Part shown: in pieces, positions 8,752-18,430 of the stretch
Position numbering within the stretch: the stretch's first letter is position 1
Layout: every line of letters starts with the position of its first letter
Assembly: GCA_947375185.1 (NCBI GenBank)
Contig: CANCEU010000013.1
Location: 1-55,111, forward strand
Length of the DNA stretch: 55,111 nt
Origin: Chitinophagaceae bacterium
Lineage (GTDB): Bacteria > Bacteroidota > Bacteroidia > Chitinophagales > Chitinophagaceae
Reading direction: 5' to 3'
The notes under the pieces: model-generated
Database searches by the model: none
Seen by the model: the letters and a program-made list of their open reading frames with translations, nothing else
Told to the model about the DNA's origin: nothing
Position numbers and translations under genes: made by a program

Positions 8752-9290
8752 ATGAAAACATTGCGGGTAACCCCCCATTTCCGGGCATTATCCACGAAAC
8801 ACCAGGTGGTGGAATTGTTGTTAGTACATTTGATAATGTTATAAATTGGGCGCGTAGCAATTCCTTGTGGCCATTGTCTTTCGCAACAAGTTGTTGTGGA
8901 ATTGAAATGATGTCAACCGCTTCAGCCAAATATGACTTTTCTCGTTTTGGATTTGAGGTGGCTCGTGCTTCACCAAGACAAGCCGATGTAATTATTATTG
9001 CAGGTACTATTGTAAATAAAATGGCGCCGGTTTTAAAACGATTGTATGATCAAATGGCCGATCCTAAATATGTAATTGCCATGGGTGCATGTGCCATTAG
9101 TGGTGGACCATTTTTTTATAATACCTATTCTGTTGTAAAAGGTGCCGATCATATAATTCCAGTAGATGTCTATATTCCCGGATGCCCTCCACGCCCCGAA
9201 GCTTTATTACACTCTTTAATTTCGTTGCAAGAAAAAATTAAAATGGGAATGACCAGGGATCAAATTAGAACGGAATTTAAAACGCAATAA
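8742..9290 (+). CDS. nuoB: NADH-quinone oxidoreductase subunit B (cluster N2 subunit)
   Basis: 182 residues. It carries the four ligands of the terminal 4Fe-4S cluster N2: tandem Cys51-Cys52 ([10 protein letters not shown]), Cys117 (GACAISGG) and Cys148 ([11 protein letters not shown]). This subunit passes electrons to quinone at the junction of the peripheral and membrane arms. The start overlaps nuoA by 10 bases and nuoC follows after 33 bases. All ligands and the usual length are present, so it should be functional. Confidence 0.96.
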   Translation: MELNENIAGNPPFPGIIHETPGGGIVVSTFDNVINWARSNSLWPLSFATSCCGIEMMSTASAKYDFSRFGFEVARASPRQADVIIIAGTIVNKMAPVLKRLYDQMADPKYVIAMGACAISGGPFFYNTYSVVKGADHIIPVDVYIPGCPPRPEALLHSLISLQEKIKMGMTRDQIRTEFKTQ

Positions 9291-9323
9291 CAAATTATTA
9301 ATAGCTAGCTATAAATACAGCAT

Positions 9324-9779
9324 ATGACTAACTTAGCAATAAAAGAATACATAACCGCTCACGCTCCTGAAGCAACCTACGACGAAACAGGAGAATGGTT
9401 GACAATCATGGTGGAATCAAATCACTTGAAACCACTGGCTGCTGTACTTCATGGTCAACCTATGCAGTTAGATTTTTTATTTTGCCTAACCTGTGTAGAT
9501 TATAAAACACACTTGACAATGGTGTATCACTTAACATCTACATCAAATCGTAATATCAATATCGTATTAAAGGCTAATGTGGACAGAGCAGATCCAATTA
9601 TCGAAACAGTATCTGATTTATGGCGTACTGCTGAATTTTTAGAACGTGAAGTATTCGAAATGTTTGGCGTTGATTTTTTACACCATCCTGATTTAAGAAA
9701 ATTAATACTGGAAGAAGACTTTAAAGGATACCCTCTTAGAAAAGATTTTGAAGATCCTATCAACATGATAAAATTATAA
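9324..9779 (+). CDS. nuoC: NADH-quinone oxidoreductase subunit C
   Basis: 151 residues, on the short side for NuoC. The 30-kDa-subunit signature is clear in the C-terminal half: EREVFEMFGVDFLHHPDL, then GYPLRKDFEDP. It packs against NuoD in the quinone-reducing module of complex I. It is a separate gene, not fused to nuoD as in enterobacteria and Bacteroides. nuoD starts 6 bases after its stop. Confidence 0.94.
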   Translation: MTNLAIKEYITAHAPEATYDETGEWLTIMVESNHLKPLAAVLHGQPMQLDFLFCLTCVDYKTHLTMVYHLTSTSNRNINIVLKANVDRADPIIETVSDLWRTAEFLEREVFEMFGVDFLHHPDLRKLILEEDFKGYPLRKDFEDPINMIKL

Positions 9780-9785
9780 CCAGGC

Positions 9786-10922
9786 ATGTATAATCAAACC
9801 GAAATTATAAAAGATACCACTGACTTAGGACCCGAAGGCGAGTTGATTGTTAATATGGGACCTCAGCACCCTGCAACACATGGTGTATTACATTTAGTGG
9901 TAACACTCAATGGAGAAACTATTAAAAAAATTGAGCCACATTTGGGTTACATACATCGATCTATCGAAAAAATGTGCGAAAGTTTAACTTATCGTCAATT
10001 TATATATGTTACAAGTAGAATGGATTATTTGTCATCGCACATTAATAATACAGCATGCGCATTATTAGTTGAAAAAGGAATGCAAATTGAAGTGCCAGAA
10101 AGAGCAAAAGTGGTGCGTACAATTTTAAATGAACTTACCCGCATTGCATCACATGAATTATGGATAGGTGCAATGGCAATGGACTTGGGGGCCTTTACTC
10201 CATTCTTTTATGCGTTCAGAGAGCGTGAAATGATTACAGATATTATGGAAGACACTTGTGGTGCAAGATTGACCATGAATTATATTGTACCTGGCGGTTT
10301 GATGTATGATATTCACCCTGAGTTTCAAACAAAGGTTAAAGCTTTTATAAAACAGTTTAAAGAAAAAGTAACTGAATACGAGGACTTAGTAACTGGCAAT
10401 GTGATTTTTCAAAGTCGAACTAAAGGGGTTGGCATATTAACTGCATCCGATGCCATTAGCTATGGATGTACCGGCCCAGTTGCAAGAGGAAGTGGAGTCA
10501 ATTGTGATATTCGAAAAATTGCACCCTACGATGCTTATGATCGCGTTGAATTTGATGAAATTATTGAAACAGCAGGTGATTCCTTTGCAAGATATATGGT
10601 GCGCGTAAAAGAAATGAATCAATCTATTCGCATTATTGAACAGTTGATTGACAATATTCCAGAAGGGGATTTTGTTGGCAAAACAAAGAATGTACTAAAG
10701 TTAGCAAAAGGTGAATTTTATCAAAGAGTGGAAACAGCGCGTGGTGAATTAGGAGTGTACATTGTAAGTGAAGGGGGGACAACACCACACCGAATTAAAT
10801 TCCGTTCACCAGGATTTTCAAATTTATCGGTATTGAATCATATTGCTAAAGGAAGTAAGATTGGGGATTTAATGGCGACTATGGGCACGTTAGATTTAGT
10901 AATACCAGATATTGATAGATAG
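9786..10922 (+). CDS. nuoD: NADH-quinone oxidoreductase subunit D (49-kDa, quinone-site subunit)
   Basis: 378 residues. Signatures include NMGPQHPATHGVLHL near the N-terminus with the quinone-site His, EPHLGYIHRSIEKMCE, and the C-terminal DLVIPDIDR that corresponds to the metal-binding end of NiFe hydrogenases but lacks the Cys pair, as in complex I. With NuoB it forms the quinone-binding cavity. In a 14-gene layout nuoE, nuoF and nuoG would follow, but here only 48 non-coding bases separate it from nuoH. Confidence 0.95.
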   Translation: MYNQTEIIKDTTDLGPEGELIVNMGPQHPATHGVLHLVVTLNGETIKKIEPHLGYIHRSIEKMCESLTYRQFIYVTSRMDYLSSHINNTACALLVEKGMQIEVPERAKVVRTILNELTRIASHELWIGAMAMDLGAFTPFFYAFREREMITDIMEDTCGARLTMNYIVPGGLMYDIHPEFQTKVKAFIKQFKEKVTEYEDLVTGNVIFQSRTKGVGILTASDAISYGCTGPVARGSGVNCDIRKIAPYDAYDRVEFDEIIETAGDSFARYMVRVKEMNQSIRIIEQLIDNIPEGDFVGKTKNVLKLAKGEFYQRVETARGELGVYIVSEGGTTPHRIKFRSPGFSNLSVLNHIAKGSKIGDLMATMGTLDLVIPDIDR

Positions 10923-10970
10923 CAGTAAATAAGAAAAGCGATTTAGAATTAGAATCATAAAAAGTTACGA

Positions 10971-12047
10971 ATGTTAAGTTTAGAAAGTATAACAAAAACT
11001 ACACAGGATTGGTTGTTCGCAAAATTCAGTCCGCAAATAGCATTGACTATTGAATGTGTGATTGTAATTTTATTAGCTATCACTTTATTTGCAGTACTAG
11101 GTTTAGTATTGGTATTACTAGAGCGCAAGGTAGCTGCAAGAATTCAAATACGTTTGGGGCCCAATCGTGTAGGGCCAGGTGGTATTTTCCAAACGGCTGC
11201 TGATACGCTTAAATTAATTATGAAGGAAGGATTGACTCCTGACGCTGCTGATAAATTTTTATTTAATCTAGCTCCTTTTATTGTGATGATGGTGGCGATG
11301 TTATTATTAGCGCCAATTGCTTTTGCAAAAAACTTTCAAATTTGGGATATTAATATAGGTGTTTTGTATATTTCATCGGTGTCTTCCTTATCCGTTATAG
11401 GAATATTAATGGCAGGTTGGGCAAGTAATAATAAATACTCATTATTAGGAGCTATGCGTAGTGGTGCACAAATTGTAAGCTATGAACTTTCAGCTGGTTT
11501 TGCAGTGTTAACGATTGTAGTACTAACCGGAAGCTTACAAATTTCCGATATTGTTGCAGCCCAAGAAAATGGATGGTGGTTATTTAAAGGGCATATCCCA
11601 GTAATCATTGCGTTTGTTTTATACATTATTGCGGTGACTGCGGAAACCAATCGAGCACCTTTTGACTTAGCCGAAGCAGAATCAGAGTTGACTGCAGGAT
11701 TCCACACCGAATATTCAGGAATGAAGTTTGCATTATTTTTTTTAGCTGAATACATTAATATATTTATTGTTTGTGCTATAGGTGCAACTCTATTTTTAGG
11801 TGGCTGGATGCCGCTACATATTGGGCATTGGGAAAACTTTAATCATGTTATGGATTATATTCCATCTAGTGTTTGGTTTATGGTAAAAACTTTTTTCTTG
11901 ATTTTCTTAATCATGTGGTTTAGATGGACTTTTCCAAGATTGCGCGTGGATCAATTATTAAACTTAGAATGGAAATATTTATTACCTATAAGCTTGTTTA
12001 ACCTTTTATTAGTAACCGTGATTGCAATTATGGGCTGGTATTTTTAA
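10971..12047 (+). CDS. nuoH: NADH-quinone oxidoreductase subunit H
   Basis: 358 residues with about eight membrane helices. Conserved loops are present: LLERKVAARIQIRLGPNRVG, the ELSAGF stretch, and the signature AETNRAPFDLAEAESELTAG followed by EYSGMKFALFFLAEY. This subunit shapes the entrance to the quinone chamber and links it to the proton-pumping arm. The gap to nuoD is 48 bp and to nuoI 18 bp. Confidence 0.95.
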   Translation: MLSLESITKTTQDWLFAKFSPQIALTIECVIVILLAITLFAVLGLVLVLLERKVAARIQIRLGPNRVGPGGIFQTAADTLKLIMKEGLTPDAADKFLFNLAPFIVMMVAMLLLAPIAFAKNFQIWDINIGVLYISSVSSLSVIGILMAGWASNNKYSLLGAMRSGAQIVSYELSAGFAVLTIVVLTGSLQISDIVAAQENGWWLFKGHIPVIIAFVLYIIAVTAETNRAPFDLAEAESELTAGFHTEYSGMKFALFFLAEYINIFIVCAIGATLFLGGWMPLHIGHWENFNHVMDYIPSSVWFMVKTFFLIFLIMWFRWTFPRLRVDQLLNLEWKYLLPISLFNLLLVTVIAIMGWYF

Positions 12048-12065
12048 CAATAAACGAATTAGAAA

Positions 12066-12542
12066 ATGTTTTTGAAAGATTATATATCAGAAGTGTACAA
12101 CGGAGTTTCATCCTTGCTCAAGGGAATGCGCAAAACCGGCTATTACTTTACGCATAGTAAAGAAATAATCACAGAGCAATACCCTGACAATAGAGCTACT
12201 TTAAAACTTGCAGACCGTTTTAAGGGTGAAGTGGTTATGCCACATGATGAAAACAATGAACATACTTGCACCGGCTGTACTGCTTGCGAATTGGCATGTC
12301 CAAATGGAACCATAAAGATTATAACCAAATTTGATATTACACCCGAAGGAAAAAAGAAAAAAGCGATTGATGCATTTATTTATCGACTTGAAATGTGTAC
12401 ACTTTGTAATTTATGTGTTGCTGCCTGCCCAAGCGATGCAATTAAAATGGCCCCAAATTTTGAACACAGCGTTTTTGATAGAAGCAAATTGACAAAAATA
12501 TTAAATAATCCAGGATCTAAAATAAAGGAGGGAATCGAATAA
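12066..12542 (+). CDS. nuoI: NADH-quinone oxidoreductase subunit I (two 4Fe-4S clusters)
   Basis: 158 residues. Two ferredoxin-type motifs are complete: Cys68-71-74 with Cys78 (CTGCTACELACP) and Cys111-114-117 with Cys121 (CTLCNLCVAACP), matching clusters N6a and N6b. In canonical complex I these receive electrons from NuoG. Here no NuoG is encoded nearby, so NuoI may be the electron entry point for another donor. Its stop overlaps the nuoJ start by one base (TAATG). Confidence 0.95.
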   Translation: MFLKDYISEVYNGVSSLLKGMRKTGYYFTHSKEIITEQYPDNRATLKLADRFKGEVVMPHDENNEHTCTGCTACELACPNGTIKIITKFDITPEGKKKKAIDAFIYRLEMCTLCNLCVAACPSDAIKMAPNFEHSVFDRSKLTKILNNPGSKIKEGIE

Positions 12543-13105
12543 TGAATATATCATCAATCCTATTTTACGCTATCTCTGCTTTAATATTAGGTGCAGGGAT
12601 TTTGGCAGTTACATCAGTTAAAATATTTCGTGCAGCTATTTGGTTGTTATTTTCTTTGATAGGAATAGCAGCATTGTATTTTTGGATGCAGGTAGAATTT
12701 ATTGCTGCAATTCAAATTGTAGTTTATGTTGGAGGTATCGTAGTACTTATTATATTCTCTATTTTCCTAACCCAGCACTCAGGAAAAGAAATGAATAGCC
12801 CAGCGCGCAGTAAAAAAATATTTTCTGCTTTAGCCGCTTTATTTGGAACTGCATTTGTACATAATTTAATTGTGCACTATGAAGGTTTCGCATTTAATTC
12901 TGCAAAACCTTTCAATCCTAGCGTAGCAGAGATAGGAACACAAATGTTAAGCACAACCTCTTATGGATTTATACTTCCATTCGAAGTTGTGAGCATGTTA
13001 TTGCTTGCTGCAATGGTAGGCTGTATTGTGATTGCAATGCGTCCAGCAAATACTATTAATTCAGAAATACCTAATTCAACAACCTTAGTAAATAATAAGG
13101 ATTAA
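12542..13105 (+). CDS. nuoJ: NADH-quinone oxidoreductase subunit J
   Basis: 187 residues with five predicted membrane helices. The helix-3 region IQIVVYVGGIVVLIIFSIFL is the family signature, including the region of the pi-bulge in the transmembrane helix that couples quinone reduction to pumping. The C-terminal tail after the last helix is hydrophilic and Asn-rich. Translationally coupled to nuoI; nuoK begins 18 bp later. Confidence 0.93.
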   Translation: MNISSILFYAISALILGAGILAVTSVKIFRAAIWLLFSLIGIAALYFWMQVEFIAAIQIVVYVGGIVVLIIFSIFLTQHSGKEMNSPARSKKIFSALAALFGTAFVHNLIVHYEGFAFNSAKPFNPSVAEIGTQMLSTTSYGFILPFEVVSMLLLAAMVGCIVIAMRPANTINSEIPNSTTLVNNKD

Positions 13106-13123
13106 ATTTTTAAGCGCTCAATT

Positions 13124-13438
13124 ATGCAAGAAATACCTTTATCCCAAATACTATTTGTAAGCACCTTTTTATTTTTCATAGGAATGTATGGGTTATTAAC
13201 GCGTCGTAATTTAATTACGATGTTAATGTCGATTGAACTTATGTTAAATAGCGTGAACATTAACTTTGTGGCTTTCAATAAATATTTGTTCCCAGATAAT
13301 TTAGATGGTTTGTTCTTTACCTTATTTATTATCACCATTGCCGCTGCCGAAGCCGCAGTGGCCATCGCCATCATTATTAACTTGTATCGAAGTCATAACT
13401 CTATTGATGTTGACGATGCAAATGAAATGAAATATTAA
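13124..13438 (+). CDS. nuoK: NADH-quinone oxidoreductase subunit K
   Basis: 104 residues with three membrane helices. The two conserved membrane glutamates are in place, one in MSIELMLNSVN and one in AAAEAAVAIAIIINLYR; these belong to the E-channel that relays charge towards the antiporter-like subunits. The start at 13124 gives the usual length. Tight spacing with nuoJ (18 bp) and nuoL (20 bp). Confidence 0.95.
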   Translation: MQEIPLSQILFVSTFLFFIGMYGLLTRRNLITMLMSIELMLNSVNINFVAFNKYLFPDNLDGLFFTLFIITIAAAEAAVAIAIIINLYRSHNSIDVDDANEMKY

Positions 13439-13458
13439 CGTCGTTAATCATTTAAAAT

Positions 13459-15435
13459 ATGTCAAACTACTTATACATACTTTGGATTCCTTTATTACCA
13501 TTAGCTACATTTGTAATTTTAGGACTATTTGGACGCAAATACTTATCAGGTATTGCTGGCCTATTGGGAACAGCAAGCTTATTAACTTCTACTATTCTAT
13601 CTTTTGTTGTAGCAAAACAATACTTTTTTGTAGACGGAAAAGTAAATGGAGTTTTCCAAAAGATAGTAGCTCTAAAATACACTTGGTTGGAGTTTGCTCC
13701 TAATGTATCTATTGATTTAGGGATTATTGTTGACCCAATTTCCGTAATGATGCTTGTTGTAGTAACATCAGTTTCATTAATGGTGCATGTATATAGTTTA
13801 GGTTACATGAAAGGGGAAGAAAGATTCGCTACATACTATTCATTTCTTTCTTTATTTACTTTCTCTATGTTGGGTTTAATACTTTCAGCTAATATTTTCC
13901 AAGTATATATGTTTTGGGAATTAGTTGGTGTTTCAAGTTTTTTATTAATTAGCTATTACTTTAACAAACCATCTGCAGTAGCTGCGAGTAAAAAAGCATT
14001 TATTGTAACCCGATTTGCCGACCTTGGCTTTTTAATTGGTATTTTAATATTAGGCTATTATGGAGGTACATTAGATATTGGATTATTAATTGAAAGATTC
14101 ACTTCAGTTAATTCTACTCAATTTTTATCTATTACCAGTGCAAGTTTTTTAGGCGCGAGTATGCTTACTTGGGGTTTAACATTAGTATTTATAGGAGGCG
14201 CTGGTAAATCAGCTATGTTCCCTTTACATATTTGGCTACCTGATGCAATGGAAGGCCCTACGCCAGTGTCTGCACTAATCCATGCAGCAACCATGGTAGT
14301 AGCAGGCGTGTATTTAGTGGCAAGAATGTTCCCTGTATTTTCAATGGATGAAACTGCTTTGAATATTGTAACATATGTAGGTGCTGCATCAGCTGTATTT
14401 GCAGCGGTGATAGCATGTACACAAACTGATATCAAACGTGTACTAGCCTATTCAACTATGTCACAAATTGGGTATATGATGTTTGCATTAGGTATATCTA
14501 AAAATGGCGGTGAGAGCGGCTTGGGCTATATGGCTTCCATGTTTCATTTGTTTACCCATGCGTTCTTTAAAAGTTTATTATTCTTAGGTGCAGGCTCCGT
14601 AATACATATGGTACACAGCAATGAAATGAAAGATATGGGTGGTTTAAGGAAATTAATGCCCGTTACGCATATTGCTTTTTTAATTGCTTGTTTAGCTATT
14701 GCTGGCATTCCTCCATTTGCCGGATTTTTTAGTAAGGAAGAAATATTAACAGCAGCTTTCCATGAAAACAAAGTCATTTATGGTATCGCTTTATTCACTG
14801 CAGCCTTAACAAGTTTTTATATGTTCCGTTTATACTTTAATATATTTTGGAGTAAGGAACCTGGTTTACATTCCAACACACATAATCACTTTGACTCGCA
14901 TGACGAAAACCATATTGACAATAGTAATGGAGAAGGCCCTTGGGTGATGAAATTACCTTTAATTATTTTAGCAATATGCGCAGTTGGTGTTGGATTTGTT
15001 CCTTTTTCTCAATTGGTTACATCCGATGGTGATGCCTTAGAAACCCATGTGGATGTAATATTCTCTATTGCGCCAGTAGTATTATCGATATTAGCGATAT
15101 TACTTGCTGCTAATTTTTATAAAAATAAAAACAATAAATCTGATAAAGTAGCCAATGCATTTGGTGTTTTTTATACTGCGGCTTATAAAAAGTTTTATGT
15201 AGATGAAGTTTATATTTTCATCACTAAAAAAATAATTTTCCCTTTCATTGGTCAACCTATTGCTTGGGCGGACAAAAATATTGTGGACGGTTTTATGCAA
15301 TTACTTGCTAAAACCACAGCAAAAATTTCGGAATTAATTAAAGGATTGCAATCTGGTAAGGTTCAAAACTATGCCATGTATTTTTTTGGTGGCATAGCAG
15401 TACTTTCTATTTTGTTTTTATATATCTGGAAATAA
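13459..15435 (+). CDS. nuoL: NADH-quinone oxidoreductase subunit L (antiporter-like)
   Basis: 658 residues with about 16 membrane segments and a long C-terminal amphipathic/anchor region. The proton-translocation signature is clear: FPLHIWLPDAMEGPTPVSA, then LIHAATMVVAGVYL. FWELVGVSSFLLI supplies the conserved Glu in helix 5. A hydrophilic His/Asp/Asn-rich insert (about residues 473-492, HSNTHNHFDSHDENHIDN) sits in a loop before the last helices and is not part of the core fold. It is the distal proton-pumping subunit of complex I. Confidence 0.95.
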   Translation: MSNYLYILWIPLLPLATFVILGLFGRKYLSGIAGLLGTASLLTSTILSFVVAKQYFFVDGKVNGVFQKIVALKYTWLEFAPNVSIDLGIIVDPISVMMLVVVTSVSLMVHVYSLGYMKGEERFATYYSFLSLFTFSMLGLILSANIFQVYMFWELVGVSSFLLISYYFNKPSAVAASKKAFIVTRFADLGFLIGILILGYYGGTLDIGLLIERFTSVNSTQFLSITSASFLGASMLTWGLTLVFIGGAGKSAMFPLHIWLPDAMEGPTPVSALIHAATMVVAGVYLVARMFPVFSMDETALNIVTYVGAASAVFAAVIACTQTDIKRVLAYSTMSQIGYMMFALGISKNGGESGLGYMASMFHLFTHAFFKSLLFLGAGSVIHMVHSNEMKDMGGLRKLMPVTHIAFLIACLAIAGIPPFAGFFSKEEILTAAFHENKVIYGIALFTAALTSFYMFRLYFNIFWSKEPGLHSNTHNHFDSHDENHIDNSNGEGPWVMKLPLIILAICAVGVGFVPFSQLVTSDGDALETHVDVIFSIAPVVLSILAILLAANFYKNKNNKSDKVANAFGVFYTAAYKKFYVDEVYIFITKKIIFPFIGQPIAWADKNIVDGFMQLLAKTTAKISELIKGLQSGKVQNYAMYFFGGIAVLSILFLYIWK

Positions 15436-15455
15436 TTTTAAACTAATCGCAGTAT

Positions 15456-16937
15456 ATGAACTTAACATTACTAATATTATTACCCTTAATTACAGCAGCA
15501 CTCATTCTGTTAGCAAAGGGATTACAACAAATAAGAGTTATTGGCTTAACGGGTGCTATTGCACAGTTAGGGCTTGCAGGCTGGTTGTTAAAATTATTTA
15601 TAGCTGAACGCGCTGCAGGGAATAATGCCACACACTTATTTGAATCCAACCAAACTTGGTTCAAAGCACTAAACATTAATTACCATATTGGTATTGATGG
15701 AATTTCATTGGCCATGATTTTGTTGACTTCTGTAATAGTGGTAGCAGGCATTTTAGTTTCGTGGAGTATGGATAAATTAAGCAAAGAATACTTTTTTCTT
15801 TTAGTGTTGTTGAGCATGGGTGCATATGGATTCTTTATTTCACTAGATTTATTCACTTTATTCTTTTTCTTAGAAGTAGCGGTGATCCCTAAATTTTTAT
15901 TAATAGGTATTTGGGGAAGTGGGGATAAAACAAAGAGCGCTATGAAACTAGCATTAATGTTAATGGGTGGTTCCGCTTTAGTGATGGTTGGATTATTTGG
16001 AGTTTATTATAACACACATACTTTTGACATTGTTCAAATTACCCAACAAGGCATTCCAGTTGCCATTCAAAAATTCTTTTTCCCTTTCGCCTTTTTAGGA
16101 TTTGGTGTATTTGCAGCATTATTTCCTTTTCACACTTGGGTACCAGATGGTCATGCCTCAGCACCAACCGCCGCAAGTATGTTCCTAGCAGGTATCTCCA
16201 TGAAATTAGGCGGTTACGGATGTTTAAGAATTGTAGCGTTAATGCCTGACGCCGCACATACCTATTCATGGATCATCATTACATTAGCAACCATCGCTAT
16301 TATTTATGGAGCTTTTGCAACCATGATGCAAACCGATCTAAAATATATCAATGCTTATTCCTCCATTAGTCATTGCGGATTTGTGATATTGGGAATTGGA
16401 ATGATGAATAAAACTTCGATTAATGGTGCCGTTATTCAAATGGTTTCCCATGGATTAATGACTGCACTTTTCTTTGCTGCCATTGGCATGATTTATAGTA
16501 GAACACATACCAGAATAGTAACACAATTAGGTGGATTATTAAAAGCAATGCCATTTATTAGTACCGTATTTGTAATAGCAGGACTATGTTCATTAGGGCT
16601 TCCTGGATTTAGTGGGTTTGTTGCCGAGATGACTGTTTTTATGGGTTCATGGCAAAATTCAGATGGAGCTTATCGGTTAGCAACCATATTATCAGGTGCT
16701 TCTATTGTAGTCACTGCGGTATATATTTTACGCGCAACAGGCCGTGCTATTATGGGACCCATTAGTGATGAGCATTCCATCTTAACTGATGCAACTTGGA
16801 ATGAAAAATTAGCAGCAGTACTTTTAATTGTGGGCATCTTAATTATTGGTCTCGCTCCTTTTTTAATTAACCATTTAATAATGCCAAGCACCGATGCAAT
16901 AATGGTACAGATGGGAAAAGTAATCGCTGTTAAATAA
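15456..16937 (+). CDS. nuoM: NADH-quinone oxidoreductase subunit M (antiporter-like)
   Basis: 493 residues with about 14 membrane helices. The signature FPFHTWVPDGHASAPTAASM and KLGGYG are present, as is the conserved helix-5 Glu in FFFLEVAVIPKFLLIG. It pumps a proton per cycle in the membrane arm between NuoL and NuoN. The start, 20 bp after nuoL, gives the normal N-terminal helix. No break or substitution is seen. Confidence 0.95.
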   Translation: MNLTLLILLPLITAALILLAKGLQQIRVIGLTGAIAQLGLAGWLLKLFIAERAAGNNATHLFESNQTWFKALNINYHIGIDGISLAMILLTSVIVVAGILVSWSMDKLSKEYFFLLVLLSMGAYGFFISLDLFTLFFFLEVAVIPKFLLIGIWGSGDKTKSAMKLALMLMGGSALVMVGLFGVYYNTHTFDIVQITQQGIPVAIQKFFFPFAFLGFGVFAALFPFHTWVPDGHASAPTAASMFLAGISMKLGGYGCLRIVALMPDAAHTYSWIIITLATIAIIYGAFATMMQTDLKYINAYSSISHCGFVILGIGMMNKTSINGAVIQMVSHGLMTALFFAAIGMIYSRTHTRIVTQLGGLLKAMPFISTVFVIAGLCSLGLPGFSGFVAEMTVFMGSWQNSDGAYRLATILSGASIVVTAVYILRATGRAIMGPISDEHSILTDATWNEKLAAVLLIVGILIIGLAPFLINHLIMPSTDAIMVQMGKVIAVK

Positions 16938-16974
16938 GTAACCAACCGCATTTATAATTAGAATATTTAGTAAG

Positions 16975-18384
16975 ATGACATATAACATATTAATAAACCT
17001 GAGACAGGAATTGGCACTAAGCATACTTATATTCCTATTGCTCTTTATCAAATTAGGTAAGGATCGTAGCAATGAAAGTATTTTAAACTTCATTAATATT
17101 GCACTACTTATTAATTTAGGTACTGGATTGTATTCTAATGAAACAGGAATACTATTTAATGGTATGTTTAATACGAATGCCTTAATAGTTTTTGAAAAAG
17201 ATTTACTCAACCTTGCCGCATTGATTATATCTATGCAGTCATACGCATGGTTAAGGAATAGTAAGCATGTAATTGAATTTTACTTGCTAATACTTACATC
17301 CTTATTAGGCATGTTCTTTATGATTTCAAGTGGCAACTTATTGATGTTTTACTTAGGATTAGAAATGTCTACCATTCCATTAGCTGCGGCTGCAAATTTT
17401 GATTTAACAAAACGTAAATCATCCGAAGCAGCAATGAAATTAATTTTATCATCTGCATTTTCATCCGCTATTTTATTGTTGGGCATTTCCTTTTTATATG
17501 GAACAACTGGAACAATCACTTTTTCAATTTTAACTGCACATATTAATGGGAATCCTTTGCAATTGTTTGCATTTATATTGTTGATATCCGGCTTCGCCTT
17601 TAAAATTTCCGCCGTGCCTTTCCACCTATGGACAGCTGATGTGTATGAAGGTTCTCCAGTTGCAGTCACCTCTTTTTTATCAGTGATATCAAAAGCAGCG
17701 GTCTTATTTACTTTAGTGAATATATTATACAAGGTATTTACACCAATTGCTAGTACCTGGTATTTAGTGCTTGTTGTTTTAGCAGCTGCAACAATATTAA
17801 TTGGTAATTTATTTGCAATTCGCCAAGATAATTTTAAAAGGTTTTTAGCCTTTTCTTCCATTGCACAAGTAGGATTTATATTAATTGGTATTTCTGGTAG
17901 CAGCCAATCAGGTTCAGCTTCATTAATATACTTTATTTTAATTTATATCTTCTCTAACCTTGCTGCATTTGGAGTAGTTTCAGTGGTGAGTGCATTAGCT
18001 GATAAAGAAAATATTTCAGATTTTAAAGGCTTCTACAAAACCAATCCAATTTTGTCATGGGTATTAACCATTGCACTATTTTCCTTAGCAGGTGTTCCTC
18101 CAACAGCAGGATTCTTTGGTAAATTATTCCTAATGATGGCAGGTGCAGCAAAAGGAAATTATGGATTAATTACTTTTGCTGCTTTAAATATGGTTATTTC
18201 GTTTTATTATTATTTAAGAGTGGTAAAAGCCATTTTCATGGACGAGAACCCTACACCGATTCAAAAAATACAAGTACCAACTATTTCAAAAATAGCCATG
18301 TATATATGTGTTGTAGGCGTGATTGTGACAGGTTTAGCTAGTGTAGTGTACAATTACATTTATTCAATTAGCATAGGACTGTAA
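16975..18384 (+). CDS. nuoN: NADH-quinone oxidoreductase subunit N (antiporter-like)
   Basis: 469 residues with about 14 membrane helices. Signatures include LGLEMSTIPLAA (helix-5 Glu), VPFHLWTADVYEGSPVAVTSFLS and GVPPTAGFFGKL. It is the antiporter-like subunit nearest the quinone module. Last recognised subunit of the operon; nuoM lies 37 bp upstream and a small unknown gene 46 bp downstream, so the transcript may continue. Confidence 0.95.
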   Translation: MTYNILINLRQELALSILIFLLLFIKLGKDRSNESILNFINIALLINLGTGLYSNETGILFNGMFNTNALIVFEKDLLNLAALIISMQSYAWLRNSKHVIEFYLLILTSLLGMFFMISSGNLLMFYLGLEMSTIPLAAAANFDLTKRKSSEAAMKLILSSAFSSAILLLGISFLYGTTGTITFSILTAHINGNPLQLFAFILLISGFAFKISAVPFHLWTADVYEGSPVAVTSFLSVISKAAVLFTLVNILYKVFTPIASTWYLVLVVLAAATILIGNLFAIRQDNFKRFLAFSSIAQVGFILIGISGSSQSGSASLIYFILIYIFSNLAAFGVVSVVSALADKENISDFKGFYKTNPILSWVLTIALFSLAGVPPTAGFFGKLFLMMAGAAKGNYGLITFAALNMVISFYYYLRVVKAIFMDENPTPIQKIQVPTISKIAMYICVVGVIVTGLASVVYNYIYSISIGL

Positions 18385-18430
18385 ATAATTAAAATTGAAC
18401 CTGATTAAATAATAAACTTAATAAATTTTT

